64,000 nucleotides of DNA from positions 124,001-188,000 of the forward strand of contig NZ_JANFLU010000001.1 in the NCBI RefSeq assembly GCF_024385525.1, given 5' to 3'. Of the stretch, positions 1 through 9,507 are shown piece after piece. Position 1 is the stretch's first letter. Every line of letters begins with the position of its first letter. This DNA is from Arthrobacter sp. zg-Y238 (GTDB lineage: Bacteria > Actinomycetota > Actinomycetes > Actinomycetales > Micrococcaceae). The position numbers were made by a program, and so were the translations under genes. A model generated the notes under the pieces. That model saw only the letters and a program-made list of their open reading frames with translations, was not told where the DNA came from and made no database searches.

Positions 1-1
1 C

Positions 2-766
2 GACGTCGTCCTCGCCGCGGGCGGCGACGGCACCATCCGCGAGGTCTCGCGCGCGGTCGCGCATTCCGGTGCCGCCCTGGGCCTGATCCCGCTGGGCACC
101 GGCAACCTCCTTGCCCGGAACCTGGATATCTCCGTGGCGGACCTGGCGGGAAACATCCGCAACTCGCTGCACGGGGATGTGCGGCGGATCGATATGGCCG
201 ACATTGTGCTCGAAGACGCCCCCACGGGCGGGCGTTCCCACAATGCATTCCTGGTGATGGGCGGGATCGGCCTGGATGCCCAGGTAATCGCCGCCACCAG
301 GGATGAGCTCAAGAAGCGCGTGGGCTGGCTGGCCTACAGCGAAGCCGGCGTCCGCCTCCTGCCGGGGCGGCGGACACGGATGACCGTCAGCATAGACGAC
401 GGTCCGGCGCAGTCACAGAAGGTGCACAGCGTGCTGGTGGCCAACACCGGACGCCTGCCCGCCGGAATCGATTTCATTCCCGACGCCGTGGTGGATGACG
501 GGCTCCTGGACGTCGTCATCATCAGCCCGCGCAGCGTCCTGGGCTGGGCCTGGGTGGCGGGCAAAGTAATGACGCGCTACCCCAAGGACCTCCCGGTGAT
601 CCGGCACCACCGGGTCCGGAAAATCACGGTGACCGTCGCGGAACCCACCCAGACGCAGCTCGACGGCGACCTGACCGGACCCGCCACCACCATCACCGTG
701 GAGGTGGACGCCGGCGCCCTGCTGGTCCGGGTGCCGCCCTCGCCCGTCCTGCCGCCGGAGGCATAG
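2..766 (+). CDS. Diacylglycerol kinase-family lipid kinase (5' truncated)
   Basis: The frame is open from base 2, so the start codon lies left of the window; 254 residues are visible. The first residues carry the family's nucleotide-binding motifs: GGDGT at about residues 7-11, then LIPLGTGN. This identifies the DAGK catalytic fold of YegS/BmrU-type lipid kinases, which phosphorylate diacylglycerol or similar lipids with ATP. The C-terminal part (LDGDLTG, then a hydrophobic beta strand) fits the second domain. A hairpin just after the stop separates it from the convergent small gene. The family call is firm; the lipid substrate is unknown. Confidence 0.88.
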   Translation, partial: DVVLAAGGDGTIREVSRAVAHSGAALGLIPLGTGNLLARNLDISVADLAGNIRNSLHGDVRRIDMADIVLEDAPTGGRSHNAFLVMGGIGLDAQVIAATRDELKKRVGWLAYSEAGVRLLPGRRTRMTVSIDDGPAQSQKVHSVLVANTGRLPAGIDFIPDAVVDDGLLDVVIISPRSVLGWAWVAGKVMTRYPKDLPVIRHHRVRKITVTVAEPTQTQLDGDLTGPATTITVEVDAGALLVRVPPSPVLPPEA

Positions 767-800
767 AAACGGCGCCGCACCGGTGGGTGCAGCGCCGTTT
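767..800. terminator. Bidirectional hairpin terminator
   Basis: An inverted repeat AAACGGCGC-C-GCACC / GGTGC-A-GCGCCGTTT has a GGTG loop and one C-A mismatch. Its outer ends give A-rich and T-rich flanks on both strands. It lies between the convergent lipid kinase and the small acidic gene, so it could end both transcripts. Confidence 0.7.
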
Positions 801-812
801 CGCAGGAAGGCG

Positions 813-1070
813 TTACTTGCCGTCCTGGGTGCCCTCGGAGTCGGTGTAACCGCCTTCGCGGTCCTTATCCGTCTTGGCGCCGTCTGCGGCGGTGTACTTG
901 CCTTCGTCCTCGCTGGGGGAGGCCTGCTCGCGGATCAGCGCCTCTTCCTCGGCAAAGCGGATGTCGTTGCCCTGGTCGCCTACATCGCCGCGGTAGTTAT
1001 CGTCATTGGTGGAAACACCGCTGGGCTTCGGGTCCTTGAGCTGCTCTTGTTCGTTGGGGTACTCGCTCAT
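813..1070 (-). CDS. Small acidic hydrophilic protein, unknown function
   Basis: This is an 85-residue protein with no membrane segment or recognised motif, rich in Asp, Glu, Gly, Lys and Ser, and it looks intrinsically disordered. The start at 1070 (MSEYPNEQ) was chosen because an AGAAGGAAGG Shine-Dalgarno sequence lies just upstream; the open frame runs 22 codons further with nothing to support it. Similar small hydrophilic proteins in actinobacteria are often stress-induced, but nothing here shows a function. Confidence 0.6.
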   Translation of the reverse strand: MSEYPNEQEQLKDPKPSGVSTNDDNYRGDVGDQGNDIRFAEEEALIREQASPSEDEGKYTAADGAKTDKDREGGYTDSEGTQDGK

Positions 1071-1165
1071 GCCGGCACCTTCCTTCTTGGGGTGGTTGTC
1101 CAGTGCGCCAATACTGCGCGCGCCTTCCATCAGCATACTTATCGCCGGTGCCTGCGGAAACCCGG

Positions 1166-2140
1166 TTAATCCTCGAGCATCATCCGGGTTGCGGTCTCCG
1201 AAGCGGAGAACCCCGTCACGGGGATGACCTGGCCGTCGAAGAAGCGGTCCACCACGCGGGGGTCGATGTAGGACTTGCGGGCGATCGCCGGGGTGTTGCC
1301 CAAGTGCTCCGCCACGTCGCGTGCGGTGGCCGCCACGGCCTTCTGCTTCGCCCGATTGGTGGCGGCTGCCGGCGCCATCCGGGCCAGGGACATGGCCGCC
1401 ACCACCGTGGCCTGCCAGGTGCGGAAGTCCTTGGCACTGAATTCTCCGCCCGTGACTTCCTTCAGGAAGGCATTCAGCTGGGCCGCATCGACACTGTGCC
1501 AGGCACCGTCAGCCCCGAGGTAGGCCAGCGCCGTGTCCGCATCCGGGCGGCGGAGCATCGGTTCGAGGGCGGCCGCGAGGTCGGCATCCTTGATGGAGGT
1601 GTGCCATTCCTGGCCGCTCTTGCCGGGGAAGTCGAAGCGCACTTCCGTTCCGTCCAGCCGCACATGCTCGATCCGCAGGGTGGTGGTGCCGTAGGAACCG
1701 TTGGCCTCCGCATAGCGGGTGCCGCCCACGCGCAGCGCGCCGGCGTCGACAATCCGCAGGGCTGCTGCCAGGGCACGTTCCGAACCGCAGCCCTCGGCGC
1801 GCAGATGCTTGGTGATCAGGCGGCGGGCCGCCGGAAGGGACTGGGCGAAGGCGAGGGCGCGGTCGAATTTCTCCCGGTCCTTCATCTCACGCCACTGCGG
1901 GTGGTACATGTACTGCTTACGTCCGGCGGCGTCGGTTCCCGTCGCCTGGATGTGGCCGTTGGGGTACGGGCTGATCCAGACATCCGTCCAGGCCGGCGGA
2001 ATGGCCAGCGAACGGATCCGGGCCACGACCGTCCGGTCGGTGATGGCGTTGCCGCGGACGTCCCGGTAACTGAACCCCTTGCCCCAGCGGCGGCGGGAGT
2101 AACCGGGATGTTCGCAGTTGCTTCGCCGCAGACGGCCCAT
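1166..2140 (-). CDS. DNA topoisomerase IB (poxvirus-like)
   Basis: This 324-residue protein matches the length and layout of bacterial and poxvirus-type topoisomerase IB, which relaxes supercoils by nicking one strand through a 3'-phosphotyrosine. The N-terminal part has the family's YRDVRGNAI and PPAWTDVWI segments, followed by an ALRVGGTRYAEANGSYG-like catalytic block. The probable nucleophile is Tyr291 in ARKSYIDP. The ATG at 2140 has AAAGGGA upstream. It lies downstream of pheA on the same strand with a 50-bp gap. The family assignment is strong; these enzymes are accessory and not essential in bacteria. Confidence 0.9.
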   Translation of the reverse strand: MGRLRRSNCEHPGYSRRRWGKGFSYRDVRGNAITDRTVVARIRSLAIPPAWTDVWISPYPNGHIQATGTDAAGRKQYMYHPQWREMKDREKFDRALAFAQSLPAARRLITKHLRAEGCGSERALAAALRIVDAGALRVGGTRYAEANGSYGTTTLRIEHVRLDGTEVRFDFPGKSGQEWHTSIKDADLAAALEPMLRRPDADTALAYLGADGAWHSVDAAQLNAFLKEVTGGEFSAKDFRTWQATVVAAMSLARMAPAAATNRAKQKAVAATARDVAEHLGNTPAIARKSYIDPRVVDRFFDGQVIPVTGFSASETATRMMLED

Positions 2141-2190
2141 GATGCGTCCCTTTCACCCGCTGCGGACCGGTTCGGCCGCAGGTTCCAGCC

Positions 2191-3171
2191 CTAGTATCCG
2201 TTCAGCAGGGACTCGAACCAAATATCAGCGGCCCGAAAAGCCTCGTCACTGGTGTGCCGGGGTATCTCCGACTCGCGGTGGTCCGCGCGCGGATATGAGC
2301 CCAGGAAACGCAGTTCCGGGCTGATCCGGTGCAGGCCCTTCAATGCATCCGCCATCCGGGCATCCGCAATGTGGCCGTCAGCGTCGATGCTGAAGAAGTA
2401 ATCACCAAGGAACATACCCGTGGGACGGGACTCGATCCGGCTCAGGTTCACCCCGCGGGTGGAAAACTGGTCCAGAATTTCCATCAGGGCACCGGGGTGG
2501 TCCTCCGGCAGGGGAACCACCAGGGTGGTCTTGTCGGAACCGGTCGGTTCGGGAAGCAGGCCGGGCAGGCTGATCATCACGAACCTGGTCACAGCATCGC
2601 GCACATCGCCGATGTCCTCGCGCAGAACTTCCAGCCCGAGCCGCTGCGCCACCAGCGGTGCGCAGATCGCGGCGTCGAAGGACGGATCGGGCTCGCTGAG
2701 TTCCACTGCTGCCGCTGCAGTTGAGGAGGCAGGCAAATATTCCGCCTCGGGAATATTTCCTGCGGCCCATTCCCGGCACTGTGCCCAGGCATGGGTATGG
2801 GTGGAAACCGTCCGGATATCCGCCAGGGCCACCCCCGGACGCGCCGCCAGGACAAACGTGATGGGGACCAGGATTTCCCTCATGATCCGCAGCGAGGCAC
2901 CGGCGGACAGCGCATCGAGGGTGGCGCTGACGCCGCCCTCCACCGAGTTTTCAATCGGCACCACGGCAGCCGTGGCCTGCCCGGAGCGCACCATTTCCAG
3001 TGCGGAGTTCACGCTGGGCGCCGGAATGCGGACGGCGTCCTGTGCACCCGGGATGGTCAGCAGAGCAGCCTCCGTGAAGGTGCCCTCCGGACCCAGGTAG
3101 GCGTAAACCACGGTTTCCCCCAGCGGGCCGCGGTGGTGCGGCGCGGCCTGGGTGTCGGCGGCATGCGTCAT
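2191..3171 (-). CDS. pheA: Prephenate dehydratase
   Basis: The 326-residue protein converts prephenate to phenylpyruvate, the committed step to phenylalanine. It begins with the family hallmark YLGPEGTFTEAAL, has VPIENSVEGGV, and carries the active-site TRF motif (DAVTRFVMI). The C-terminal third is an ACT domain (ESRPTGMFLGDYFF), the usual site of Phe feedback inhibition. There is no chorismate mutase domain, which fits the monofunctional actinobacterial enzyme. Its ATG overlaps the stop of the upstream rhodanese gene (ATGA), so translation is probably coupled. Confidence 0.95.
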   Translation of the reverse strand: MTHAADTQAAPHHRGPLGETVVYAYLGPEGTFTEAALLTIPGAQDAVRIPAPSVNSALEMVRSGQATAAVVPIENSVEGGVSATLDALSAGASLRIMREILVPITFVLAARPGVALADIRTVSTHTHAWAQCREWAAGNIPEAEYLPASSTAAAAVELSEPDPSFDAAICAPLVAQRLGLEVLREDIGDVRDAVTRFVMISLPGLLPEPTGSDKTTLVVPLPEDHPGALMEILDQFSTRGVNLSRIESRPTGMFLGDYFFSIDADGHIADARMADALKGLHRISPELRFLGSYPRADHRESEIPRHTSDEAFRAADIWFESLLNGY

Positions 3172-3494
3172 TTAACGGTCGGTTCCTGCCCGTTGTCGGA
3201 AACCATGGGCTTCCCCGCCTCGAGCCAGGCACCCATGCCGCCGTTAACGTTGACGGCCGAGTAGCCGTTGGCTTCCAGCCACTGCGTGGCCCGGGCGCTT
3301 CGGCCGCCGGTGCGGCAGATGACGGCAAGGTCCTGGTCCGGGTCCAGATCATCAAGGGCCTCGGGCAGCCGGTCAAGCGGAATGTGGAGGGCGCCGTCAA
3401 CATGGCCGGCCTCCCATTCGTAGTCTTCCCGCACGTCGAGGATCTTCGCGCCCTCGGGAATGGTGTCTACGGTTACACTCTGCATCTCACTCAT
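3168..3494 (-). CDS. Single-domain rhodanese-like protein
   Basis: This is a compact 108-residue rhodanese domain (ILDVREDYEWEAGHVDGALHIPLDRLPE) with the catalytic cysteine at residue 60 in the loop CRTGGRSA, as in GlpE-type sulfurtransferases that move sulfane sulfur from thiosulfate to cyanide or other thiols. The start at 3494 was chosen over a longer open frame because GTGAGGG precedes it and the domain begins there. Its TGA overlaps the pheA start by four bases, so the two genes form one transcription unit. No functional link to phenylalanine synthesis is known to me. Confidence 0.88.
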   Translation of the reverse strand: MSEMQSVTVDTIPEGAKILDVREDYEWEAGHVDGALHIPLDRLPEALDDLDPDQDLAVICRTGGRSARATQWLEANGYSAVNVNGGMGAWLEAGKPMVSDNGQEPTVK

Positions 3495-3645
3495 TGCTGC
3501 CCTCACTGTCCTACCGGTTGAAAGCTCCGCACCACGGTTCCGGGCGCGCCCGGGCCCGCCGTACGGTGCCGTTTTGTCCAGCCTATAGTGGGACGCGGTC
3601 CGAGAGAATAAACGCCCGGACGCCGCCCGCACCGAAAGGCACGCG

Positions 3646-5046
3646 ATGCCCGCTCTCCACGAGATGACCGCCGTTGAACTCCGGGATGCCCTGGCCTCCG
3701 GCGGGCTCGGCGCGGAGGAAGCCACCGACCACTATCTGCGGCGCATCGAGGAGCTCAACCCGGCTTTGGGGGCGTTCCTCACGCCGACGCCGGAACTCGC
3801 CGTCGCCGAGGCGAGGGCTGCGGATGCACACCGCGCCCGGGGCGGAGAGCTGGGACAGCTGCACGGAATGCCGTTGGCGCACAAGGACCTCACGGACGTG
3901 GCGGGCGTGCGCACCACCATGGGCAGCGCGGCTCTGGACCCGTGGACAGCCAGGGAGGATGCGCCCCTGCCTGCCGTCCTGCGCCGGGCCGGGGCGATCA
4001 GCCTCGGCAAGACGCAGGTACCCGAATTCGGACTCAGCAGTTACAGCGAAAACCGGGTCGGCCCGCCGGCGCGGAACCCGCGCGATCCGCGGCTCAGCCC
4101 CGGGGGATCCTCCGGCGGCAGCGCAGCAGCAGTCGCCGCCGGGCTGATCCCCTTTGCTCCGGGTACCGACGGCGGCGGCTCGGTACGCATCCCTGCGGCG
4201 GCTACCGGCCTGGTTGGCCTGAAGCCCAACCGCGGAAGGATCCCGGCCGGCTCGGGACAGCAGGACCTGGGCCAGTTCGTGGTGGCCGGCCCGCTGGCCC
4301 GGAACGCAGCGGATGCGGCACTGCTGCTGGACGCGATGGTCGCCGAACCCAATTACCGTGCCACCAGTGCTGCTCCCGTCACCGGAACGTTCCTTGCGGC
4401 TGCGCTGCGGGCCGAGGGCAGGTTCCGGATCGGCGTCAGCACCCGTTCACCCTTTGAATCCAGGTTGGAGATCCGGCTTGATCCCGAGGCGCTGCAGGCG
4501 CTCGAAACCGGTATCGCGGCCCTGACCGGCGCCGGCCACGATCTGCTGGACGCGGACGTGGTTTATGACGAACGGTATCCGGACGCCTTCCAGGTGGTGT
4601 GGACGGCCGGGCTGGCCACCGCCCCCTTGGCACCGGGCGGGGAAGAACGGCTGACCGACCTTGCCGCCGTCATGCGTCAGCGCGCTCTACGGCGCAGTGC
4701 CGCGGACCTGGTAGGCGCCGTCGACGTCCTCCGTTCCTTTGAGGCCGAGACCATCCGGCAGTACAGCGGCTACGACATGATCCTGACGCCCACCCTGGCT
4801 ATGACGCCGCGCCCCCTCGGCTGGTACACCAGCGACGACGCCGGCGCTGGTGACCGGGCGGACGAGGATTATGCCCGGCAGTGCCGGTACTCGCCGTTCA
4901 CGTCCATGGTCAATGTCTGCGGGCTTCCCGCGATTACCCTTCCGGTGCTGGATACCGCGGCCGGCCTGCCGATGGGTGTCCAGCTGATCGGGCGGCCCGG
5001 CGCCGAGGCGGATCTGCTGTCCGTGGCAGCCCAGCTGGGGTACTGA
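3646..5046 (+). CDS. Amidase-signature family amidase
   Basis: This is a 466-residue amidase-signature hydrolase. The Ser-cisSer-Lys triad can be placed: Lys80 in PLAHKD, Ser155 in the GGSSGGS loop, and the nucleophile Ser179 in DGGGSVRIPA, with the family's typical 24-residue spacing between the serines. Such enzymes hydrolyse carboxamides; some act on acyl-tRNA (GatA), but no gatB or gatC is nearby and the protein looks like a free-standing catabolic amidase. GAAAGG precedes the ATG. It is divergent from the rhodanese gene and convergent with the next gene, with one base between the two stops. The substrate is unknown. Confidence 0.9.
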   Translation: MPALHEMTAVELRDALASGGLGAEEATDHYLRRIEELNPALGAFLTPTPELAVAEARAADAHRARGGELGQLHGMPLAHKDLTDVAGVRTTMGSAALDPWTAREDAPLPAVLRRAGAISLGKTQVPEFGLSSYSENRVGPPARNPRDPRLSPGGSSGGSAAAVAAGLIPFAPGTDGGGSVRIPAAATGLVGLKPNRGRIPAGSGQQDLGQFVVAGPLARNAADAALLLDAMVAEPNYRATSAAPVTGTFLAAALRAEGRFRIGVSTRSPFESRLEIRLDPEALQALETGIAALTGAGHDLLDADVVYDERYPDAFQVVWTAGLATAPLAPGGEERLTDLAAVMRQRALRRSAADLVGAVDVLRSFEAETIRQYSGYDMILTPTLAMTPRPLGWYTSDDAGAGDRADEDYARQCRYSPFTSMVNVCGLPAITLPVLDTAAGLPMGVQLIGRPGAEADLLSVAAQLGY

Positions 5047-5047
5047 C

Positions 5048-6040
5048 CTAGAAGAGGCCGGCCAGCAGCCGGTCGGATTCCCGCTGCCCCTCGGCATCGA
5101 AGGCACCGCCGGTCACGAGCAGCTCGTCCGCACCGGAGGAAGCCACCAGGTCCTCGAGCCTGCCGTGCACTTGTTCCACCGTGCCGTAGACGGAGGTCTC
5201 GAGGGTAGTGCGGACCAGGTCCTGCCGCCGTCCGGACAGTTCGGCGGCGCTTTCCGCTACTGACAGGGCGGGAAACACCCCCTTGGTCCGGGAATCGGCC
5301 AGGGCATGCGCCTCGGGCAGCAGCAGTTCCCTTGCCCCTTCCTCGGTGCCGGCCGCAGCGACGTTGACCGCCGCAAGCACGTAGGGCCGGGGAAAACGGC
5401 CCGAGGGGCGGAAGGCCGAGCGGTAGCGTTCGAGTGCACCTGTCTGCCCGGCGCTGTTCTGCCGGAACAGCGCCGGGCCGCCGAGGACAACGCCCAGACC
5501 CGCCCGGGCTGCTATTTCCACTCCTGCTCCGGTGGCAAGCACAAACACCGGCGTTCGTCCGTTGTCCTGCGGGCGGGCGGTGATCGGCGCAGTGCCGTCG
5601 AGATAGGTGAGCAGTTCCGCCAGCTGCGCTTCAAATTCCCCTGCCTCGGCCGGCCCCGCCCGCAGTGCCGTCCGCACCGCCGGAGTGAACCCGAGGGAAC
5701 GGCCCAGGCCAAGATCGATCCGGCCGGGATACAGGGCCTGCAGCGTCGCTGCCTGCTCGGCTACGACCAGCGGCTGGTGGTTCGGGAGCATCACACCGCC
5801 GGAGCCGATCCGGATGCTGCGGGTGCGTGCCGCCAGCGCGGCCATCAGGACGGCGGGCGCCGAGCCGGCGATCCCGGCCACGGCGTGGTGCTCGGCAACC
5901 CAAAAGCGCCGGTACCCCAGCCGGTCTGCGGATTCGGCACGTTCAAGCACGGCACTAAGCGCATCCGACTCGGGAAATCCTTCGCGGGAGTTTGCGCGGT
6001 CAAGGATTGAGACGGGAACACTGAGGCTTGGCATACCCAT
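5048..6040 (-). CDS. Luciferase-like FMN-dependent monooxygenase
   Basis: The 330-residue protein has the bacterial luciferase-like TIM barrel: an N-terminal SLSVPVSILD strand, RFWVAEHHAVAGIAGSAP, RIGSGGVMLPNH, and the LGLGRSLGF segment that binds flavin phosphate. It belongs to the LLM class of FMN or F420 enzymes that is often annotated MsnO8-like. Two nearby ATGs (6040 and 6034) are possible starts, and an AGGGGG just upstream favours 6040. The open frame continues to 6157, but that part is not family sequence. The substrate cannot be inferred. Confidence 0.85.
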   Translation of the reverse strand: MGMPSLSVPVSILDRANSREGFPESDALSAVLERAESADRLGYRRFWVAEHHAVAGIAGSAPAVLMAALAARTRSIRIGSGGVMLPNHQPLVVAEQAATLQALYPGRIDLGLGRSLGFTPAVRTALRAGPAEAGEFEAQLAELLTYLDGTAPITARPQDNGRTPVFVLATGAGVEIAARAGLGVVLGGPALFRQNSAGQTGALERYRSAFRPSGRFPRPYVLAAVNVAAAGTEEGARELLLPEAHALADSRTKGVFPALSVAESAAELSGRRQDLVRTTLETSVYGTVEQVHGRLEDLVASSGADELLVTGGAFDAEGQRESDRLLAGLF

Positions 6041-6209
6041 GCCAACCCCCTGCCTGCTTAGGGAATTCCGGACCGGTCGCGCAAATCGTTCCGTCATGCA
6101 GGCCCACAAGCATGTAATGCGGGCAAAAGCATCCGTTTTGCCTGTGATCTTAGGCACTCACGGATGGCAACCTTCCTTGTCTCCGGCGGATTCTTTCGGA
6201 TTTGGCTGC

Positions 6210-6239
6210 TTGACCACCTGCCGAGGGTGGGAATATTAA
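6210..6239 (+). promoter_or_regulatory. Probable leaderless promoter of the POT transporter
   Basis: A TTGACC -35 box (6210-6215) is followed by an AT-rich -10 region (GAATATTAA, 6231-6239). The GTG start follows within a few bases and no Shine-Dalgarno sequence lies in range. The transcript would start at or next to the start codon. Confidence 0.55.
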
Positions 6240-6243
6240 ACTC

Positions 6244-7713
<1,470 letters not shown>

Positions 7714-7729
7714 GCACCCGGAGCTTTTC

Positions 7730-7772
7730 AAGGACGGCGGCACCGGAACTCTCCGGTGCCGCCGTCCTTTTT
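7730..7772 (+). terminator. Intrinsic terminator after POT transporter
   Basis: A perfect 18-bp GC-rich stem (AAGGACGGCGGCACCGGA and its complement) with a four-base ACTC loop is followed by TTTTT. It lies 17 bases after the transporter stop. Confidence 0.92.
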
Positions 7773-7822
7773 ATGTTGCGTCATTTGCTTGGCGGCGCCC
7801 CGCCGGCATGGCTAGGATGGGT

Positions 7823-7909
7823 GCCAGCTTCAGGAGACACGGCCGCCAAGCTCCGACTTGGCCGTGCACCAACCCCATGCTTCGCGGGTGGTTCGGATGA
7901 CGAAGCGGC
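7823..7909 (+). promoter_or_regulatory. Candidate SAM riboswitch (SAM-IV or SAM-I/IV-variant type)
   Basis: The leader of the MetE-like gene folds like SAM-IV-related aptamers. P1 is GCCaGCTTC (7823-7831) with GAAGCGGC (7902-7909). The second arm is CACGGC...CAAG with CTTG...GCCGTG around a CTCCGA loop. The CAACCC...GGGTGG arm follows, then a conserved-looking CGGATGA segment. Downstream (7912-7950) the segments GCACCG, CTCTTG, CGGTGC and CAAGAG can form mutually exclusive hairpins, as expected of an expression platform. Linkage to a methionine-synthase homologue supports the call. I could not run a covariance model, so the exact class is tentative. Confidence 0.6.
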
Positions 7910-7970
7910 CTGCACCGCCTCTTGGGCATCCGGTGCGGGCAAGAGCACCGATTCCTAAAGGATCACCGCC

Positions 7971-9176
7971 ATGCGCAAAAGCACTGACCGCATTTTGACC
8001 ACCCACGCCGGTTCCCTCCCCCGGACCCCTGAACTGATCGCCGCGAACGCGGCCCGTGAAACCGACCCCGCGGATACCGGGGGCTACGCGGAACTGCTGC
8101 AGGCCGCCGTCGCTGACCTGGTGCGGCGCCAGCGCCAGGCAGGCATCGATATCCCGAACGACGGCGAATACGGGCATGCGATGTCCGCGAACGTCGACTA
8201 CGGGGCCTGGTGGTCCTATTCCTTCGCGCGGCTTGGCGGCCTGAGTGTTGCCGAGACGGGGATCTGGGACATGGAACCGCACCGCTCGGAGCCCGGCAAC
8301 GTTGTCCTCACCAGTTTCGGTGACCGCCGGGACCGTCAGCGCTTCTCCGATGCCTACACCGACCCGACCTCCGGTATCACCACCGGGGCGCAGAAGGTCT
8401 TCCCCAAGGTCACGGGTCCGGTGGAATACACCGGGTACGACGCCGTGGCCAGCGACATTGCCAACCTCAAATCCGGGTTGGCCGCGGCAGGTTTGTCCGA
8501 GGGTTTCCTCGCCTCGCTCTCCCCCGGTTCCTGTTCGCGGATCGCCAACGAGTACTACGCCTCGGAGGAGGAGTTCATCTATGCCTGCGCGGATGCCATG
8601 CGGGAGGAATATCTTGCCATCGTGGACGCCGGGCTGATCGTCCAGATCGATGATCCGTCCATTGCCGAGAACTGGGACCAGATCAACCCCGAACCTTCGG
8701 TGGCCGACTACCTCAAGTTCACGCAGATCCGCGTCGAGGCCCTGAATTACGCCCTGCGCGGGCTGCCCGAGGAACAGATCCGCTTCCACCTGTGCTGGGG
8801 TTCCTGGCACGGGCCGCACACTACGGACATCGAGTTCCGCCACCTGGTGGACACCCTGCTGCAGATTAACGCCGGGGGCTACAGCTTCGAGGCAGGCAAC
8901 GTGCGGCATGAGCACGAGTGGCGGGTCTGGGAAGATACCAAGCTGCCGGACGGGAAGGTTCTCATTCCCGGCGTGGTCTCCCACGCCACCAACGTGGTGG
9001 AACATCCGGAACTGGTGGCGGACCGGATCGAGCGCTTTGCCCGACTGGTGGGGCGGGAAAACGTTATTGCGTCCACCGACTGCGGGCTGGGCGGCCGGGT
9101 GCATCCGCAGATCGCGGCGGCGAAGCTGGAGACCCTGGGAGAAGGCGCCCGGCTGGCCAGCAGCCGGCTCTGGTAG
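7971..9176 (+). CDS. MetE-like cobalamin-independent methionine synthase II family protein
   Basis: This 401-residue protein corresponds to the C-terminal catalytic half of MetE (COG0620). It starts with the family's THAGSLPRTPEL and has a DGEYG segment. The zinc-site motifs are HLCWGSWH and the late ASTDCGLGGR, which supply the His/Cys and Cys ligands. Stand-alone proteins of this type probably transfer methyl groups to thiols, but most are uncharacterised; full-length MetE is about twice as long. AAAGGAT precedes the ATG. The candidate SAM riboswitch upstream places it in methionine or sulfur metabolism. Confidence 0.85.
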   Translation: MRKSTDRILTTHAGSLPRTPELIAANAARETDPADTGGYAELLQAAVADLVRRQRQAGIDIPNDGEYGHAMSANVDYGAWWSYSFARLGGLSVAETGIWDMEPHRSEPGNVVLTSFGDRRDRQRFSDAYTDPTSGITTGAQKVFPKVTGPVEYTGYDAVASDIANLKSGLAAAGLSEGFLASLSPGSCSRIANEYYASEEEFIYACADAMREEYLAIVDAGLIVQIDDPSIAENWDQINPEPSVADYLKFTQIRVEALNYALRGLPEEQIRFHLCWGSWHGPHTTDIEFRHLVDTLLQINAGGYSFEAGNVRHEHEWRVWEDTKLPDGKVLIPGVVSHATNVVEHPELVADRIERFARLVGRENVIASTDCGLGGRVHPQIAAAKLETLGEGARLASSRLW

Positions 9177-9247
9177 GCCCTGGACCGGGTGGATAGAGTG
9201 GAATCGTAAGGGTACTTACGGTGTAACCAAACGCAGAGGAGGCCATC

Positions 9248-9451
9248 GTGGCTGACAAGAATGCGAAGGATCCCAAGACGGAATCCACGAACCCGATCGA
9301 GAACGCCGTGGAGAACCTGATGTCGACCTCGAAGGAAGTCCCTGACGGAAGCGGCAGCCAGGACCACTCCGACCCGCGGACCGAGGTGCACTCAAGCCTC
9401 GCGCAGGGCCTGAACTCCGACAACGGGAACTTCAAGGAAAAGAAGGGCTGA
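9248..9451 (+). CDS. Small hydrophilic protein, unknown function
   Basis: This is a 67-residue, highly charged protein without hydrophobic segments, rich in Asn, Asp, Glu, Lys and Ser, probably disordered. It starts at a GTG preceded by a strong CAGAGGAGG ribosome-binding site, which is the main evidence that it is real. It stands alone between the MetE-like gene and pgm. It resembles the acidic protein at the left end of the window in style, not in sequence. Confidence 0.6.
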   Translation: MADKNAKDPKTESTNPIENAVENLMSTSKEVPDGSGSQDHSDPRTEVHSSLAQGLNSDNGNFKEKKG

Positions 9452-9507
9452 CCGGCGGGCAGGCGTGCGTCTGCCGCCGGCGCCGTTTCTTTGGCATGCT
9501 TAGGGGT

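Noticed and set aside
1103-2194. A 363-codon plus-strand open frame
   Set aside because: It is antisense to topoisomerase IB, which has its catalytic Tyr motif; no domain was recognised.
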